Of a DNA stretch of 64,000 nucleotides, positions 1-7,902 are shown one piece after another. Position numbers and translations under genes: made by a program. This DNA is from Streptomyces nigra (GTDB lineage: Bacteria; Actinomycetota; Actinomycetes; Streptomycetales; Streptomycetaceae), in the NCBI RefSeq assembly GCF_003074055.1, contig NZ_CP029043.1, positions 6,130,501 through 6,194,500 on the forward strand, read 5' to 3'. Below the pieces are notes generated by a model. The model was not told the origin of the DNA. It searched no databases and saw nothing but the letters and a program-made list of their open reading frames with translations. Position 1 is the first letter of the stretch. Each line of letters opens with the position of its first letter.

Positions 1-113
1 TGCGCCAGCACCCGGTGCTGGGGCCGCGTCGACTCGACGAGGGTGATGGCGCGCGCGACGATCGCCCGCTTCCCGTCGAGCACGCCCTTCACATACGCGT
101 CGACATCGATCAC
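1..113 (-). CDS. meaB: MeaB/ArgK-type GTPase, N-terminal fragment (runs off the window)
   Basis: Only the first ~37 codons are visible. They read VIDVDAYVKGVLDGKRAIV and onwards, the typical N-terminus of the MeaB/ArgK G-protein that loads and protects adenosylcobalamin in methylmalonyl-CoA mutase. The nucleotide-binding part lies outside the window. The GTG start shares four bases (GTGA) with the stop of mutB, so the two are translationally coupled, which is the expected arrangement for this chaperone. Assignment rests on the short N-terminal match plus the operon position; a different MCM-associated GTPase is the only realistic alternative. Confidence 0.85.
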   Translation of the reverse strand, partial: MIDVDAYVKGVLDGKRAIVARAITLVESTRPQHRVLA

Positions 114-2284
114 AGCTCGTGCCCGAGTCCGTCCGCCAGCCGCCGCACCAGGTCGTACGCCGCGTCCGGGATGACCGTGCCGGGCGGGAAGACCGCCGCC
201 GCGCCCATCTCCAGGAGCGTCGCCACGTCCTGCGGCGGGATGACCCCGCCGACCACGATCATGATGTCCTCGCGCCCCTCCTCGGCCAGCGCCTCCTTCA
301 GCGCCGGCACGAGCGTGAGATGGCCCGCCGCCAGCGACGACACCCCGACGATGTGCACGTCGGCCTCGACGGCCTGCCGGGCCACCTCGGCGGGCGTCTG
401 GAACAGCGGGCCGACGTCGACGTCGAAACCGAGGTCGGCGAACGCGGTCGCGATGACCTTCTGGCCGCGGTCGTGGCCGTCCTGGCCCATCTTGGCGACC
501 AGGATGCGCGGACGGCGGCCCTCGGCCTCCTCGAAGTCGGACACGAGGGTGCGGGTGCGGTCCACGGCGGGCGACTCCCCGGCTTCGTTGCGGTACACGC
601 CCGTGATCGTACGGATCTGGCTCGCGTGCCGCCCGTACACCTTCTCCAGGGCGTCGGAGATCTCACCGACGGTCGCCTTCGCGCGGGCGGCGTTCACCGC
701 CAGCTCCAGCAGGTTGCCCTCGCCGCCGGCCGCCCGGGTCAGCGCGTCCAGCGCGGCCCGGCACGCCGTCTCGTCGCGCTCCTCGCGCAGCCGCCGCAGC
801 TTGGCGATCTGCTGGGCGCGCACCGAGGAGTTGTCGACCTTCAGCACGTCGATCTGCTCGTCGCTGTCCACCCGGTACTTGTTGACGCCGATCACCGGCT
901 GGCGCCCGGAGTCGATACGCGCCTGGGTGCGGGCCGCGGCCTCCTCGATACGCAGCTTCGGGATGCCGGCGTCGATCGCCTTGGCCATGCCGCCGGCCGC
1001 CTCGACCTCCTGGATATGCTGCCAGGCACGGCGCGCGAGGTCGTACGTCAGCTTCTCCACGTAGGCGCTGCCGCCCCACGGGTCGATGACCCGGGTGGTG
1101 CCCGACTCCTGCTGGAGCAGCAGCTGGGTGTTGCGGGCGATACGCGCCGAGAAGTCGGTCGGCAGGGCCAGCGCCTCGTCGAGCGCGTTGGTGTGCAGGG
1201 ACTGGGTGTGGCCCTGCGTCGCCGCCATCGCCTCGACACAGGTGCGCGTGACGTTGTTGAACACGTCCTGCGCGGTCAGCGACCATCCCGACGTCTGCGA
1301 ATGGGTGCGCAGCGACAGCGACTTGGAGTTCTTCGGGTCGAACTGCCTGACCAGCTTCGCCCACAGCAGGCGCGCCGCGCGCAGCTTGGCGACCTCCATG
1401 AAGAAGTTCATGCCGATCGCCCAGAAGAACGACAGCCGGGGCGCGAACGCGTCGACGTCCAGGCCGGCTTCGCGGCCCGCGCGGATGTACTCCACACCGT
1501 CCGCGAGCGTGTACGCCAGCTCCAGATCGGCCGTCGCACCGGCCTCCTGGATGTGGTAGCCGGAGATGGAGATCGAGTTGTAGCGGGGCATCCGCTGCGA
1601 GGTGAAGGCGAAGATGTCGGAGATGATCCGCATCGATGGCTTCGGCGGATAGATGTAGGTGTTGCGGACCATGAACTCCTTCAGAATGTCGTTCTGAATG
1701 GTCCCGGCCAGCTTCTCGGGCGGTACACCCTGCTCCTCGGCGGCGACGATGTACAGCGCGAGGACCGGCAGCACCGCGCCGTTCATCGTCATCGACACCG
1801 TCATCTTGTCCAGCGGGATGCCGTCGAACAGCTGCCGCATGTCGTAGATCGAGTCGATGGCCACGCCCGCCATGCCGACGTCACCCGTCACCCGCGGGTG
1901 GTCGCTGTCGTAGCCGCGGTGCGTGGGCAGGTCGAAGGCGACCGACAGGCCCTTCTGACCGGCCGCCAGATTGCGCCGGTAGAACGCGTTGGACTCCTCG
2001 GCGGTGGAGAAACCCGCGTACTGGCGGATCGTCCACGGCTGGTTGACGTACATCGTCGGGTACGGGCCGCGCAGATACGGCGCCATGCCCGGGTAGGTGC
2101 CCAGGAAGTCCAGGCCCTCCAGGTCACGCCCGGTGTACAGCGGCTTGACCGCGATGCCCTCGGGCGTCTCCCACAGCGGCTCGTCGCCGCCGGTGGCCTG
2201 CTTGACGGCCGTACGCCACTCGTCGGAGCCGCCCGCCGCGGCCGGGGTCCCCAGTTCGATCCCGGTGAAGTCGGGGATTCCCAT
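110..2284 (-). CDS. mutB: methylmalonyl-CoA mutase, large (catalytic) subunit
   Basis: This 724-residue protein isomerises succinyl-CoA and (R)-methylmalonyl-CoA with adenosylcobalamin, the cytosolic step linking propionyl-CoA and the TCA cycle. The N-terminal TIM barrel starts near TIRQYAGFS and covers about residues 40-560. The C-terminal B12-binding domain carries the DxHxxG motif as D602-G-H604-D-R-G607, with H604 the lower cobalt ligand. Length and layout match the family. The ATG overlaps the stop of mutA by one base (TGATG) and the stop overlaps meaB, so mutA-mutB-meaB is one transcriptional unit. Intact DGHDRG and the length distinguish it from MutA; pairing with MutA distinguishes it from isobutyryl-CoA mutase. 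Confidence 0.97.
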   Translation of the reverse strand: MGIPDFTGIELGTPAAAGGSDEWRTAVKQATGGDEPLWETPEGIAVKPLYTGRDLEGLDFLGTYPGMAPYLRGPYPTMYVNQPWTIRQYAGFSTAEESNAFYRRNLAAGQKGLSVAFDLPTHRGYDSDHPRVTGDVGMAGVAIDSIYDMRQLFDGIPLDKMTVSMTMNGAVLPVLALYIVAAEEQGVPPEKLAGTIQNDILKEFMVRNTYIYPPKPSMRIISDIFAFTSQRMPRYNSISISGYHIQEAGATADLELAYTLADGVEYIRAGREAGLDVDAFAPRLSFFWAIGMNFFMEVAKLRAARLLWAKLVRQFDPKNSKSLSLRTHSQTSGWSLTAQDVFNNVTRTCVEAMAATQGHTQSLHTNALDEALALPTDFSARIARNTQLLLQQESGTTRVIDPWGGSAYVEKLTYDLARRAWQHIQEVEAAGGMAKAIDAGIPKLRIEEAAARTQARIDSGRQPVIGVNKYRVDSDEQIDVLKVDNSSVRAQQIAKLRRLREERDETACRAALDALTRAAGGEGNLLELAVNAARAKATVGEISDALEKVYGRHASQIRTITGVYRNEAGESPAVDRTRTLVSDFEEAEGRRPRILVAKMGQDGHDRGQKVIATAFADLGFDVDVGPLFQTPAEVARQAVEADVHIVGVSSLAAGHLTLVPALKEALAEEGREDIMIVVGGVIPPQDVATLLEMGAAAVFPPGTVIPDAAYDLVRRLADGLGHEL

Positions 2285-4086
2285 CAGGACACTCCCATGC
2301 GGTCGAGGGTGGCGGACAGGACGGCGACGGCGTCACAGCCCGCGAAGACATGGCCGTCGACCCCGGGGTGGTCCCCGGGCCGCCCGGCGAGGAACACATG
2401 CGCGGCACCGGCTGCCTTCAGCCGCCCGGCGACCTCGGCCGCCTGCTCCTCGTACACGGTGTCGCTGGAGCACAGGCACGCCTCGGTGGCGCCGCTCTCC
2501 TCGAAGGTGCCCTCGGTGACCGGCTCGATGCCGCCGGCCTGGAAGAGGTTCGAGGCGAAGGTCAGACGCGCGGTGTGGGCGGCGGCCGGGCCGAGCGCGG
2601 CCAGGTAGATCCGCGGCCGGGCGCCGGTCGCGGCCAGATGCGCGTCGGAGCGGGCGCGCAGCGCCTCGTACGCCTCGTCGCGCCGGACCCGCGGCAGACC
2701 GCCGGACGGCGGCTCGGGCGCGGGCTCACGCACCACCGGCTGCTCGCCGAGGTGCGGGAACTCGCTGACCCCGGTGACCGGTTCGCGCCGCTTGGCCAGC
2801 TTGCCGGTGCGGGCCTCCCAGGTGGCGGCGAGGTCGTCGCGCAGCTGTCCCGAACGCAGCGCGGCGGCCTGGCCGCCCGCCCGCTCGATCCGCTGGAAGA
2901 ACTCCCAGCCCGCGTGGGCCAGTTCGTCCGTGAGCCGCTCCACGTACCAGGAGCCGCCCGCCGGGTCGATGACCCGGGCGAGGTGGGACTCCTCGATGAG
3001 GATGGTCGAGGTGTTGCGGGCGATGCGCCGCGCGAACGCGTCGGGCAGGCCCAGCGCGTGGTCGAAGGGCAGCACGGTCACCGAGTCGGCGCCGCCGACA
3101 CCGGCCGCGAGCGTGGCGACCGTGGTGCGCAGCATGTTCACCCACGGGTCGCGGCGGGTCATCATCACCGGCGAGGTCACGGCGTGCTGTACCTGGGCGC
3201 TCGGCGCCCCGGACACCTCGGTCACCCGTGCCCACAGGCGGCGCGCCGCCCGCAGCTTGGCGATGGTCAGGAACTGGTCGGCGGTGGCCGCGTAGCGGAA
3301 CTCCAACTGGCCGGCGGCCTGTTCGACCGTCAGCCCGGCCTCGGTCAGCTCCCGCAGATACGCCACACCGGTGGCCAGCGCGGCGCCGAGCTCCTGCGCG
3401 GCCGAGCCGCCGGCCTCGTGGTACGGCAGCGCGTCCACGGTCAGGGCCCTGAGCCCCGGGTACTCCTCGGCGCACCGCCGGGCCGGCGCGGCGGCCGGGG
3501 CGAACGGCAGGGACGTACCGGTGCGGGCCTCGTGGCCGAGCGGGTCGAAGCCGAGGTTGCCGCGTGCCGCGTCCTTGGCGACGCCGCGCTCCTCGTACAG
3601 GGCGAGCAGCGCCTGTGCGGCGGCCTCCGACTCGGCGCCCGCGTCCAGGACGACCGGGGCGAGGTCGAGGTACACGCCGTCGAGGGCGCTGCCGAGGGAG
3701 GACACCGGGATGCCCGCCTCGCCGAGGACCAGCCAGAGCGAGGTGACGCCGTTCTCCAGGTCCGCCAGCACCACGCCGTCCGCGGCCGTGGTGTGCCGCT
3801 GCCGTACGTCCCAGCCGCCGGCGGTGTTGCCCTCGGGGCGACCACCCCGCACATAGGGGGCGAAGCCGGGCAGGCCGGGGTCGGGCGCGGCGTCACGCGC
3901 GGTGTACAGCGGGCGGGAGCGCATCCCGTCCTCGAGTGGGGTGGACAGGGCGTCCTCGGCAGCCGTCCCCGACACGTCCTTGCCCGCCTTGCGCAGCACA
4001 CCTTCCACCAGGTGTCGCCACTGCTCATGGGTTGCGTCAGGGAACTCGGCGGCCAGCGAGAGCCCGTCGTCAGGCAGGACCGTCAT
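2284..4086 (-). CDS. mutA: methylmalonyl-CoA mutase, small (non-catalytic) subunit
   Basis: This 600-residue paralogue of MutB forms the alpha-beta heterodimer. It keeps the barrel fold (for example VIDPAGGSWYVERL), but where MutB has DGHDRG it reads LGPAAAHTAR, so it cannot supply the histidine ligand for cobalamin. That loss is the hallmark of the structural subunit. It is first in the mutA-mutB-meaB operon and coupled to mutB by a one-base stop/start overlap. The promoter must lie in the ~140 bp between it and the divergent cobalamin riboswitch. No riboswitch is visible on the minus strand upstream of it, so direct B12 control of the mutase is not shown here. Confidence 0.95.
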   Translation of the reverse strand: MTVLPDDGLSLAAEFPDATHEQWRHLVEGVLRKAGKDVSGTAAEDALSTPLEDGMRSRPLYTARDAAPDPGLPGFAPYVRGGRPEGNTAGGWDVRQRHTTAADGVVLADLENGVTSLWLVLGEAGIPVSSLGSALDGVYLDLAPVVLDAGAESEAAAQALLALYEERGVAKDAARGNLGFDPLGHEARTGTSLPFAPAAAPARRCAEEYPGLRALTVDALPYHEAGGSAAQELGAALATGVAYLRELTEAGLTVEQAAGQLEFRYAATADQFLTIAKLRAARRLWARVTEVSGAPSAQVQHAVTSPVMMTRRDPWVNMLRTTVATLAAGVGGADSVTVLPFDHALGLPDAFARRIARNTSTILIEESHLARVIDPAGGSWYVERLTDELAHAGWEFFQRIERAGGQAAALRSGQLRDDLAATWEARTGKLAKRREPVTGVSEFPHLGEQPVVREPAPEPPSGGLPRVRRDEAYEALRARSDAHLAATGARPRIYLAALGPAAAHTARLTFASNLFQAGGIEPVTEGTFEESGATEACLCSSDTVYEEQAAEVAGRLKAAGAAHVFLAGRPGDHPGVDGHVFAGCDAVAVLSATLDRMGVS

Positions 4087-4183
4087 GCTCGGATGCTAGG
4101 TCAGATGGTCAAAGGAGCAGCAGGGGGCATGGCTGTGACCTTGCCCTCTTCCAGATTGTGACCTGGGTCTCGGGACCCCGGCG

Positions 4184-4199
4184 GTGCCCGCGCGGGCAC
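4184..4199. promoter_or_regulatory. perfect 16-bp palindrome in the mutA/riboswitch divergent spacer
   Basis: GTGCCCGCGCGGGCAC is a perfect inverted repeat located between the mutA start and the riboswitch on the opposite strand. It could be a dimeric-regulator operator or the base of a small hairpin. Nothing in the sequence identifies a binding protein, and GC-only palindromes arise readily in this genome. The rest of the 4087-4227 spacer holds no gene that I can support. Confidence 0.3.
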
Positions 4200-4227
4200 G
4201 CTGAACGAGTGGCTCCGGGCCCTGACT

Positions 4228-4400
4228 TGATAGCCTCGTGGGGCTGGTCGCGCCCCTTCTCCGGGGCCAGGGAATCCGGTGCGAATCCGGAACTGACGCG
4301 CAGCGGTGAGGGGGACGGGCGGGGCAGGCACGCCACTGGGAGACCGGGAAGGCGCCCCGCCGGGACGAACCCGAGTCCGAAGACCTGCCGGCACCTCCAC
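4228..4400 (+). promoter_or_regulatory. cobalamin (AdoCbl) riboswitch
   Basis: The conserved blocks occur in the right order: GGAATCCGGTGCGAATCCGG with ACTGACGCGCAGCGGTGA, then GCCACTGGG, then GGGAAGGC, and finally the B12 box GAGTCCGAAGACCTGCC at 4373-4389. It points toward the small ferredoxin-like gene starting at 4466, about 76 bases beyond the B12 box, leaving room for an expression platform that masks the AAGG ribosome-binding site or terminates transcription. Cobalamin riboswitches normally switch genes off when B12 is plentiful. Outer limits are approximate because the P1 helix was not folded. Confidence 0.93.
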
Positions 4401-4465
4401 GCCCCCGGGCGGGGAGGCCCTCCGCAGGCCGGCTCCGCGTACGAGCCCCGACCCTCAAGGCGTGT

Positions 4466-4864
4466 ATGTCCGTCTCCCCGCCCCAGCCGTCGCTCCCGGA
4501 TCGGCAGATTCCGTCCACGCCCTGCCGGGTCGTGCTCTGCCGGGACTGCTGCTGCGGCAGCCCCAAGGTGACCGGTGTCGACCACGCGGGTCAGGCCGCC
4601 CGGCTGCAGGAGAGCGTCCCGGTCCGTGTCTCGGACTGCCTGGACGTCTGCGACCACGCCAACGTGGTCGTCGTCCAGCCCTCCGCCGCGGCGCGCGCGG
4701 CGGGCGCCCGGCCGGTGTGGCTCGGCCTCGTCAACGACCCCGACGCCACCGAGGACGTCATCGCCTGGGTACGGGCCGGTGGGCCCGGAGTTGCTCCCTG
4801 CCCGGAGATCCTGGCCTTTCACACCATTTCCCCGCCCTCGTCGCGGGCCTCGGGGAAGGGCTGA
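4466..4864 (+). CDS. small [2Fe-2S] thioredoxin-like ferredoxin domain protein under the B12 riboswitch
   Basis: This 132-residue protein has a cysteine set LCRDCCCGSPKV followed about 35 residues later by DCLDVCDHANVV, the spaced Cys pairs of thioredoxin-fold [2Fe-2S] ferredoxins. There is no signal peptide or membrane segment. An AAGG element sits five bases before the ATG. As the first gene behind a cobalamin riboswitch it is probably used for corrinoid metabolism, for example as electron donor in cobalt reduction or cobalamin acquisition. That role is inference from position; no partner enzyme of B12 synthesis is present nearby. A hairpin follows 8 bases after the stop. Confidence 0.8.
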   Translation: MSVSPPQPSLPDRQIPSTPCRVVLCRDCCCGSPKVTGVDHAGQAARLQESVPVRVSDCLDVCDHANVVVVQPSAAARAAGARPVWLGLVNDPDATEDVIAWVRAGGPGVAPCPEILAFHTISPPSSRASGKG

Positions 4865-4871
4865 CCGGCCG

Positions 4872-4903
4872 CCCGTGGCCCCGCCCTGCGTGCCCGCCAC
4901 GGG
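4872..4903 (+). terminator. hairpin after the ferredoxin-like gene
   Basis: CCCGTGGC pairs with GCCACGGG around a 16-base loop just after the stop codon. There is no T-tract, which is usual for Streptomyces terminators. It would separate the B12-regulated gene from the gamma-glutamyltransferase gene downstream. Confidence 0.4.
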
Positions 4904-5027
4904 TGCCCGACCGCCACACCTTCACGCCACCCTCGCTCCGTGCCCCCATGGACGGTTGAACATCGAACAGGCGGTCACGCAAGATCGGACGGACCCGTCC
5001 GGCCCCGACCGCGAGGTGACGCCCGCC

Positions 5028-6851
5028 ATGTTCACCACCCGTCCCACCCTCCAGGGCACCTTCGGCATGGTGTCCTCCACGCACTGGCTCGCCTCGCAGT
5101 CCGCGATGGCGGTGCTGGAGCGAGGCGGCAACGCCTACGACGCCGCCGTGGCGGGCGCGTTCGTGCTGCACGTCGTCGAACCGCATCTGAACGGCCCGGC
5201 CGGCGAGGTGCCCATCCTCCTCGCCCCGGCGGGCGGCGAGGTGCGGGTGCTGTGCGGCCAGGGCGTCGCCCCCGCGGACGCCACCGTCGCCCACTACCGC
5301 GGCCTCGGCCTGGACCTCGTCCCCGGCACCGGACCGCTGGCCGCCGCCGTGCCCGGCGCCTTCGACGCCTGGATGGTGCTGCTGCGCGACCACGGCACCC
5401 TGGCACCCGCCGACGTCCTCGCGTACGCCGTCCACTACGCCGAACACGGGCACGCGCCCGTGGAGCGGGTCGGCGAGACCGTGGAGACCGTGCGCGAGCT
5501 GTTCGAGACGGAGTGGACCTCCTCCGCCGAGGTGTATCTGCCCGACGGCGAGCCGCCGCGCCCCGGCGCCCTCTTCCGGAACCCGGCCCTCGCCGCCACC
5601 TGGAAGCGCCTGCTCGAGGAGATCTCCGGCGCCGGCGACCGCGTCGCGCAGATCGAGGCCGCGCGCGCGGTGTGGCGTACCGGGTTCATCGCCGAGGCGC
5701 TCGTCCGGCAGGCGCAGCGGCCCACCCTCGACACCAGCGGCGAGCGCCACACCGGCACCCTCACCGCCGCCGACCTCGCCGGCTGGTCCGCGACCTACGA
5801 GGCCCCCGCGACGTACGAATGGAACGGCTGGACCCTGTGCAAGGCCGGGCCCTGGAGCCAGGGCCCGGTGCTCCTCCAGCAGCTCGCCCTGCTCCCCGAC
5901 GAGCTGCCGCCGTACGGGTCCGCCGGCTACGTCCACCTGCTCGTCGAGGGCTGCAAGCTGGCCATGGCAGACCGGGAGGCCTGGTACGGCGACGCCGCCG
6001 AGGTGCCGCTCGACGACCTGCTGTCCGACGCCTACAACGCCGATCGCCGCCGGCTGGTGGGCGAGGCCGCCTCCTTCGAGCTGCGGCCCGGCAGCCCCGG
6101 CGGGCGCGTGCCCCGGCTGGGCGCCCACGCGCGCGGGGAGGCCGCCGCGCCCGGTTCCGTCGCGCCGGGCGCCGGGGAGCCGACGGTCGCCAAGTCGCCC
6201 GTGGCGCCGGTGCCGGCCGAGCCCGAGGTCGCCGCGGACGGGCTCACCCGCGGCGACACCTGCCACCTCGACATCGTCGACCGGTGGGGCAACATGGTCG
6301 CGGCCACCCCCAGCGGCGGCTGGCTCCAGTCCAACCCCGTCGTGCCCGAACTCGGCTTCCCGCTCGGCACCCGCCTGCAGATGACCTGGCTGGAGGAGGG
6401 ACTGCCGAACTCCCTGACCCCGGGCCGGCGCCCGCGCACCACGCTCACCCCCAGCATCGCGCTGCGCGACGGCGTGCCCGTCCTCGCCTTCGGCACCCCC
6501 GGCGGGGACCAGCAGGACCAGTGGCAGCTGCACTTCTTCCTCGCGGTCGCGCTGCGCGGGCAGGTCCGCGGCGGCCTCGACCTGCAGGGCGCGATCGACG
6601 CCCCGAACTGGCACAACGACAGCTTCCCCGGCTCCTTCTACCCGCGCGGGACACGGCCCGGGAGCGTCACCGTGGAGGGCCGCACCGCCCCCGCGGTGAT
6701 CGACGGGCTGCGGCGGCGCGGTCACGACGTCACGGTCGGCGACGCCTGGTCGGAGGGCCGCCTGTGCGCGGTCGCCCGGGACCCCGGAACGGGGGTGCTG
6801 TCCGCCGCGGCGAACCCGCGCGGCATGCAGGGCTACGCCGTCGGACGCTGA
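5028..6851 (+). CDS. gamma-glutamyltransferase family protein (cytosolic type)
   Basis: This 607-residue protein of the Ntn-hydrolase GGT family would transfer or hydrolyse gamma-glutamyl groups, for example from glutathione-like or poly-gamma-glutamyl substrates. The start at MFTTRPTLQGTFGMV follows a GAGGTGA ribosome-binding site eight bases upstream; in-frame codons further upstream encode low-complexity sequence and are not used. The autocatalytic nucleophile is expected at Thr411 in GDTCHLDIVD, after a proline/alanine-rich linker (about 350-400), splitting the chain into large and small subunits. GTPGGDQQDQ corresponds to the late active-site Gly-Gly loop. No signal peptide is seen, unlike secreted GGTs. 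Substrate is not predictable; a cephalosporin-acylase-like activity is possible. Confidence 0.88.
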   Translation: MFTTRPTLQGTFGMVSSTHWLASQSAMAVLERGGNAYDAAVAGAFVLHVVEPHLNGPAGEVPILLAPAGGEVRVLCGQGVAPADATVAHYRGLGLDLVPGTGPLAAAVPGAFDAWMVLLRDHGTLAPADVLAYAVHYAEHGHAPVERVGETVETVRELFETEWTSSAEVYLPDGEPPRPGALFRNPALAATWKRLLEEISGAGDRVAQIEAARAVWRTGFIAEALVRQAQRPTLDTSGERHTGTLTAADLAGWSATYEAPATYEWNGWTLCKAGPWSQGPVLLQQLALLPDELPPYGSAGYVHLLVEGCKLAMADREAWYGDAAEVPLDDLLSDAYNADRRRLVGEAASFELRPGSPGGRVPRLGAHARGEAAAPGSVAPGAGEPTVAKSPVAPVPAEPEVAADGLTRGDTCHLDIVDRWGNMVAATPSGGWLQSNPVVPELGFPLGTRLQMTWLEEGLPNSLTPGRRPRTTLTPSIALRDGVPVLAFGTPGGDQQDQWQLHFFLAVALRGQVRGGLDLQGAIDAPNWHNDSFPGSFYPRGTRPGSVTVEGRTAPAVIDGLRRRGHDVTVGDAWSEGRLCAVARDPGTGVLSAAANPRGMQGYAVGR

Positions 6852-6950
6852 GGGGCCCCGAGGGGCAGCGACCACGCGAGTTCACCGGGAGTCCGTCCGC
6901 AGGTCACCCGGCGGGCGGGCGTTGTCAGTGGCACGTGTTTCCATGGACGG

Positions 6951-7808
6951 GTGATCGAAGAAAACGAAACCATCGAAGAGTTTCTCGCCCAGCACGCCAC
7001 CGACGTGGAGGACGCCGTCCGCAAGGCGGCGGCCGCCGAGATCATGCCCCGCTTCCGCCGGCTCGCCGACCACGAGGTCGACCGCAAGAGCGGACCGCAC
7101 GACCTGGTGACCGACGCCGACCGGCTCGCCGAGCGGTATCTCACGGAGGCCCTCGGCGCCCTCCTGCCCGGCTCGGTCGTCGTCGGCGAGGAGGCGGTCC
7201 ACGCGAATCCGTCCGTGTACGACGCGATCCGCGGCGACGCCCCGGTGTGGATCGTCGACCCCGTCGACGGCACCCGCCAGTTCGTGCACGGCGACACGGG
7301 CTTCTGCACCCTGGTCGCCCTCGCCCGGCACGGCGTCGTGCTCGCCTCCTGGACCTACGCACCCGCCCTCGACCAGCTGGCCACCGCCGTACGGGGCCGG
7401 GGCGCCTTCCTCGACGGCGAGCGGCTGCACGCCGGAGCCCCGGACCCCGGCAGCGACCTGCGCGTCGCCACCTCCCACCCGGACTTCACCACCGACGAGC
7501 AGAAGCGGGCCCTGCTCGGCCTGTGGACCGACGGCGTCGCCCCGCGCCCGTGCGGCTCGGCGGGTCTGGAGTACCTGGCCATCGCGCGGGGCGAGTTGGA
7601 GGCCACCGCCTTCGGATGGGAGGCCGCATGGGACCACGCTGCCGGACTGCTGCTCGTGGAGGAGGCGGGCGGCGCCCACCTGACGCGCACGGGGGAGCCG
7701 TTCCGTATCACCGGGGGCAACGCCCTGCCGTTCACGGCGGCCCGCGACGCCGCCACGGCCCGGCGGGTGGCGGGACTCCTGTCCGGCGGAGCGCGGCGAG
7801 CGGCGTAG
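6951..7808 (+). CDS. inositol monophosphatase family phosphatase (possible HisN-type histidinol phosphatase)
   Basis: This 285-residue Mg2+-dependent phosphatase has the IMPase signature: the GEEAVH glutamate pair, D103-P-V-D106-G-T for the metal site, and AWDHAAG with Asp228. Members hydrolyse inositol-1-phosphate, histidinol phosphate, fructose-1,6-bisphosphate or PAP. In actinobacteria the histidinol-phosphate enzyme is of this family, so HisN is a real possibility, but no his genes are nearby. The GTG start is the only in-frame start close to the conserved region; an ATG eight bases upstream is out of frame. It stands alone, 99 bp after the GGT gene. Confidence 0.88.
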   Translation: MIEENETIEEFLAQHATDVEDAVRKAAAAEIMPRFRRLADHEVDRKSGPHDLVTDADRLAERYLTEALGALLPGSVVVGEEAVHANPSVYDAIRGDAPVWIVDPVDGTRQFVHGDTGFCTLVALARHGVVLASWTYAPALDQLATAVRGRGAFLDGERLHAGAPDPGSDLRVATSHPDFTTDEQKRALLGLWTDGVAPRPCGSAGLEYLAIARGELEATAFGWEAAWDHAAGLLLVEEAGGAHLTRTGEPFRITGGNALPFTAARDAATARRVAGLLSGGARRAA

Positions 7809-7902
7809 GAATAGAGTCGGCCGCGGGGGAGCGGAGGTGGGGCGACAAGGCCCCGGCCTATCCTGATTCCTCTAGGCCGCCGCCTGACGAAGGGGTCCGA
7901 AC

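Noticed and set aside
119..2608. Long open frame on the plus strand opposite mutB
   Set aside because: It is antisense to an unmistakable methylmalonyl-CoA mutase. Long antisense frames are expected in high-GC DNA because stop codons are rare; the translation is Arg/His-rich low complexity.
4575..5027. N-terminal extension of the gamma-glutamyltransferase
   Set aside because: These codons overlap the ferredoxin-like gene in another frame and give low-complexity Arg/Pro sequence; the GAGGTGA site before 5028 supports the shorter start.
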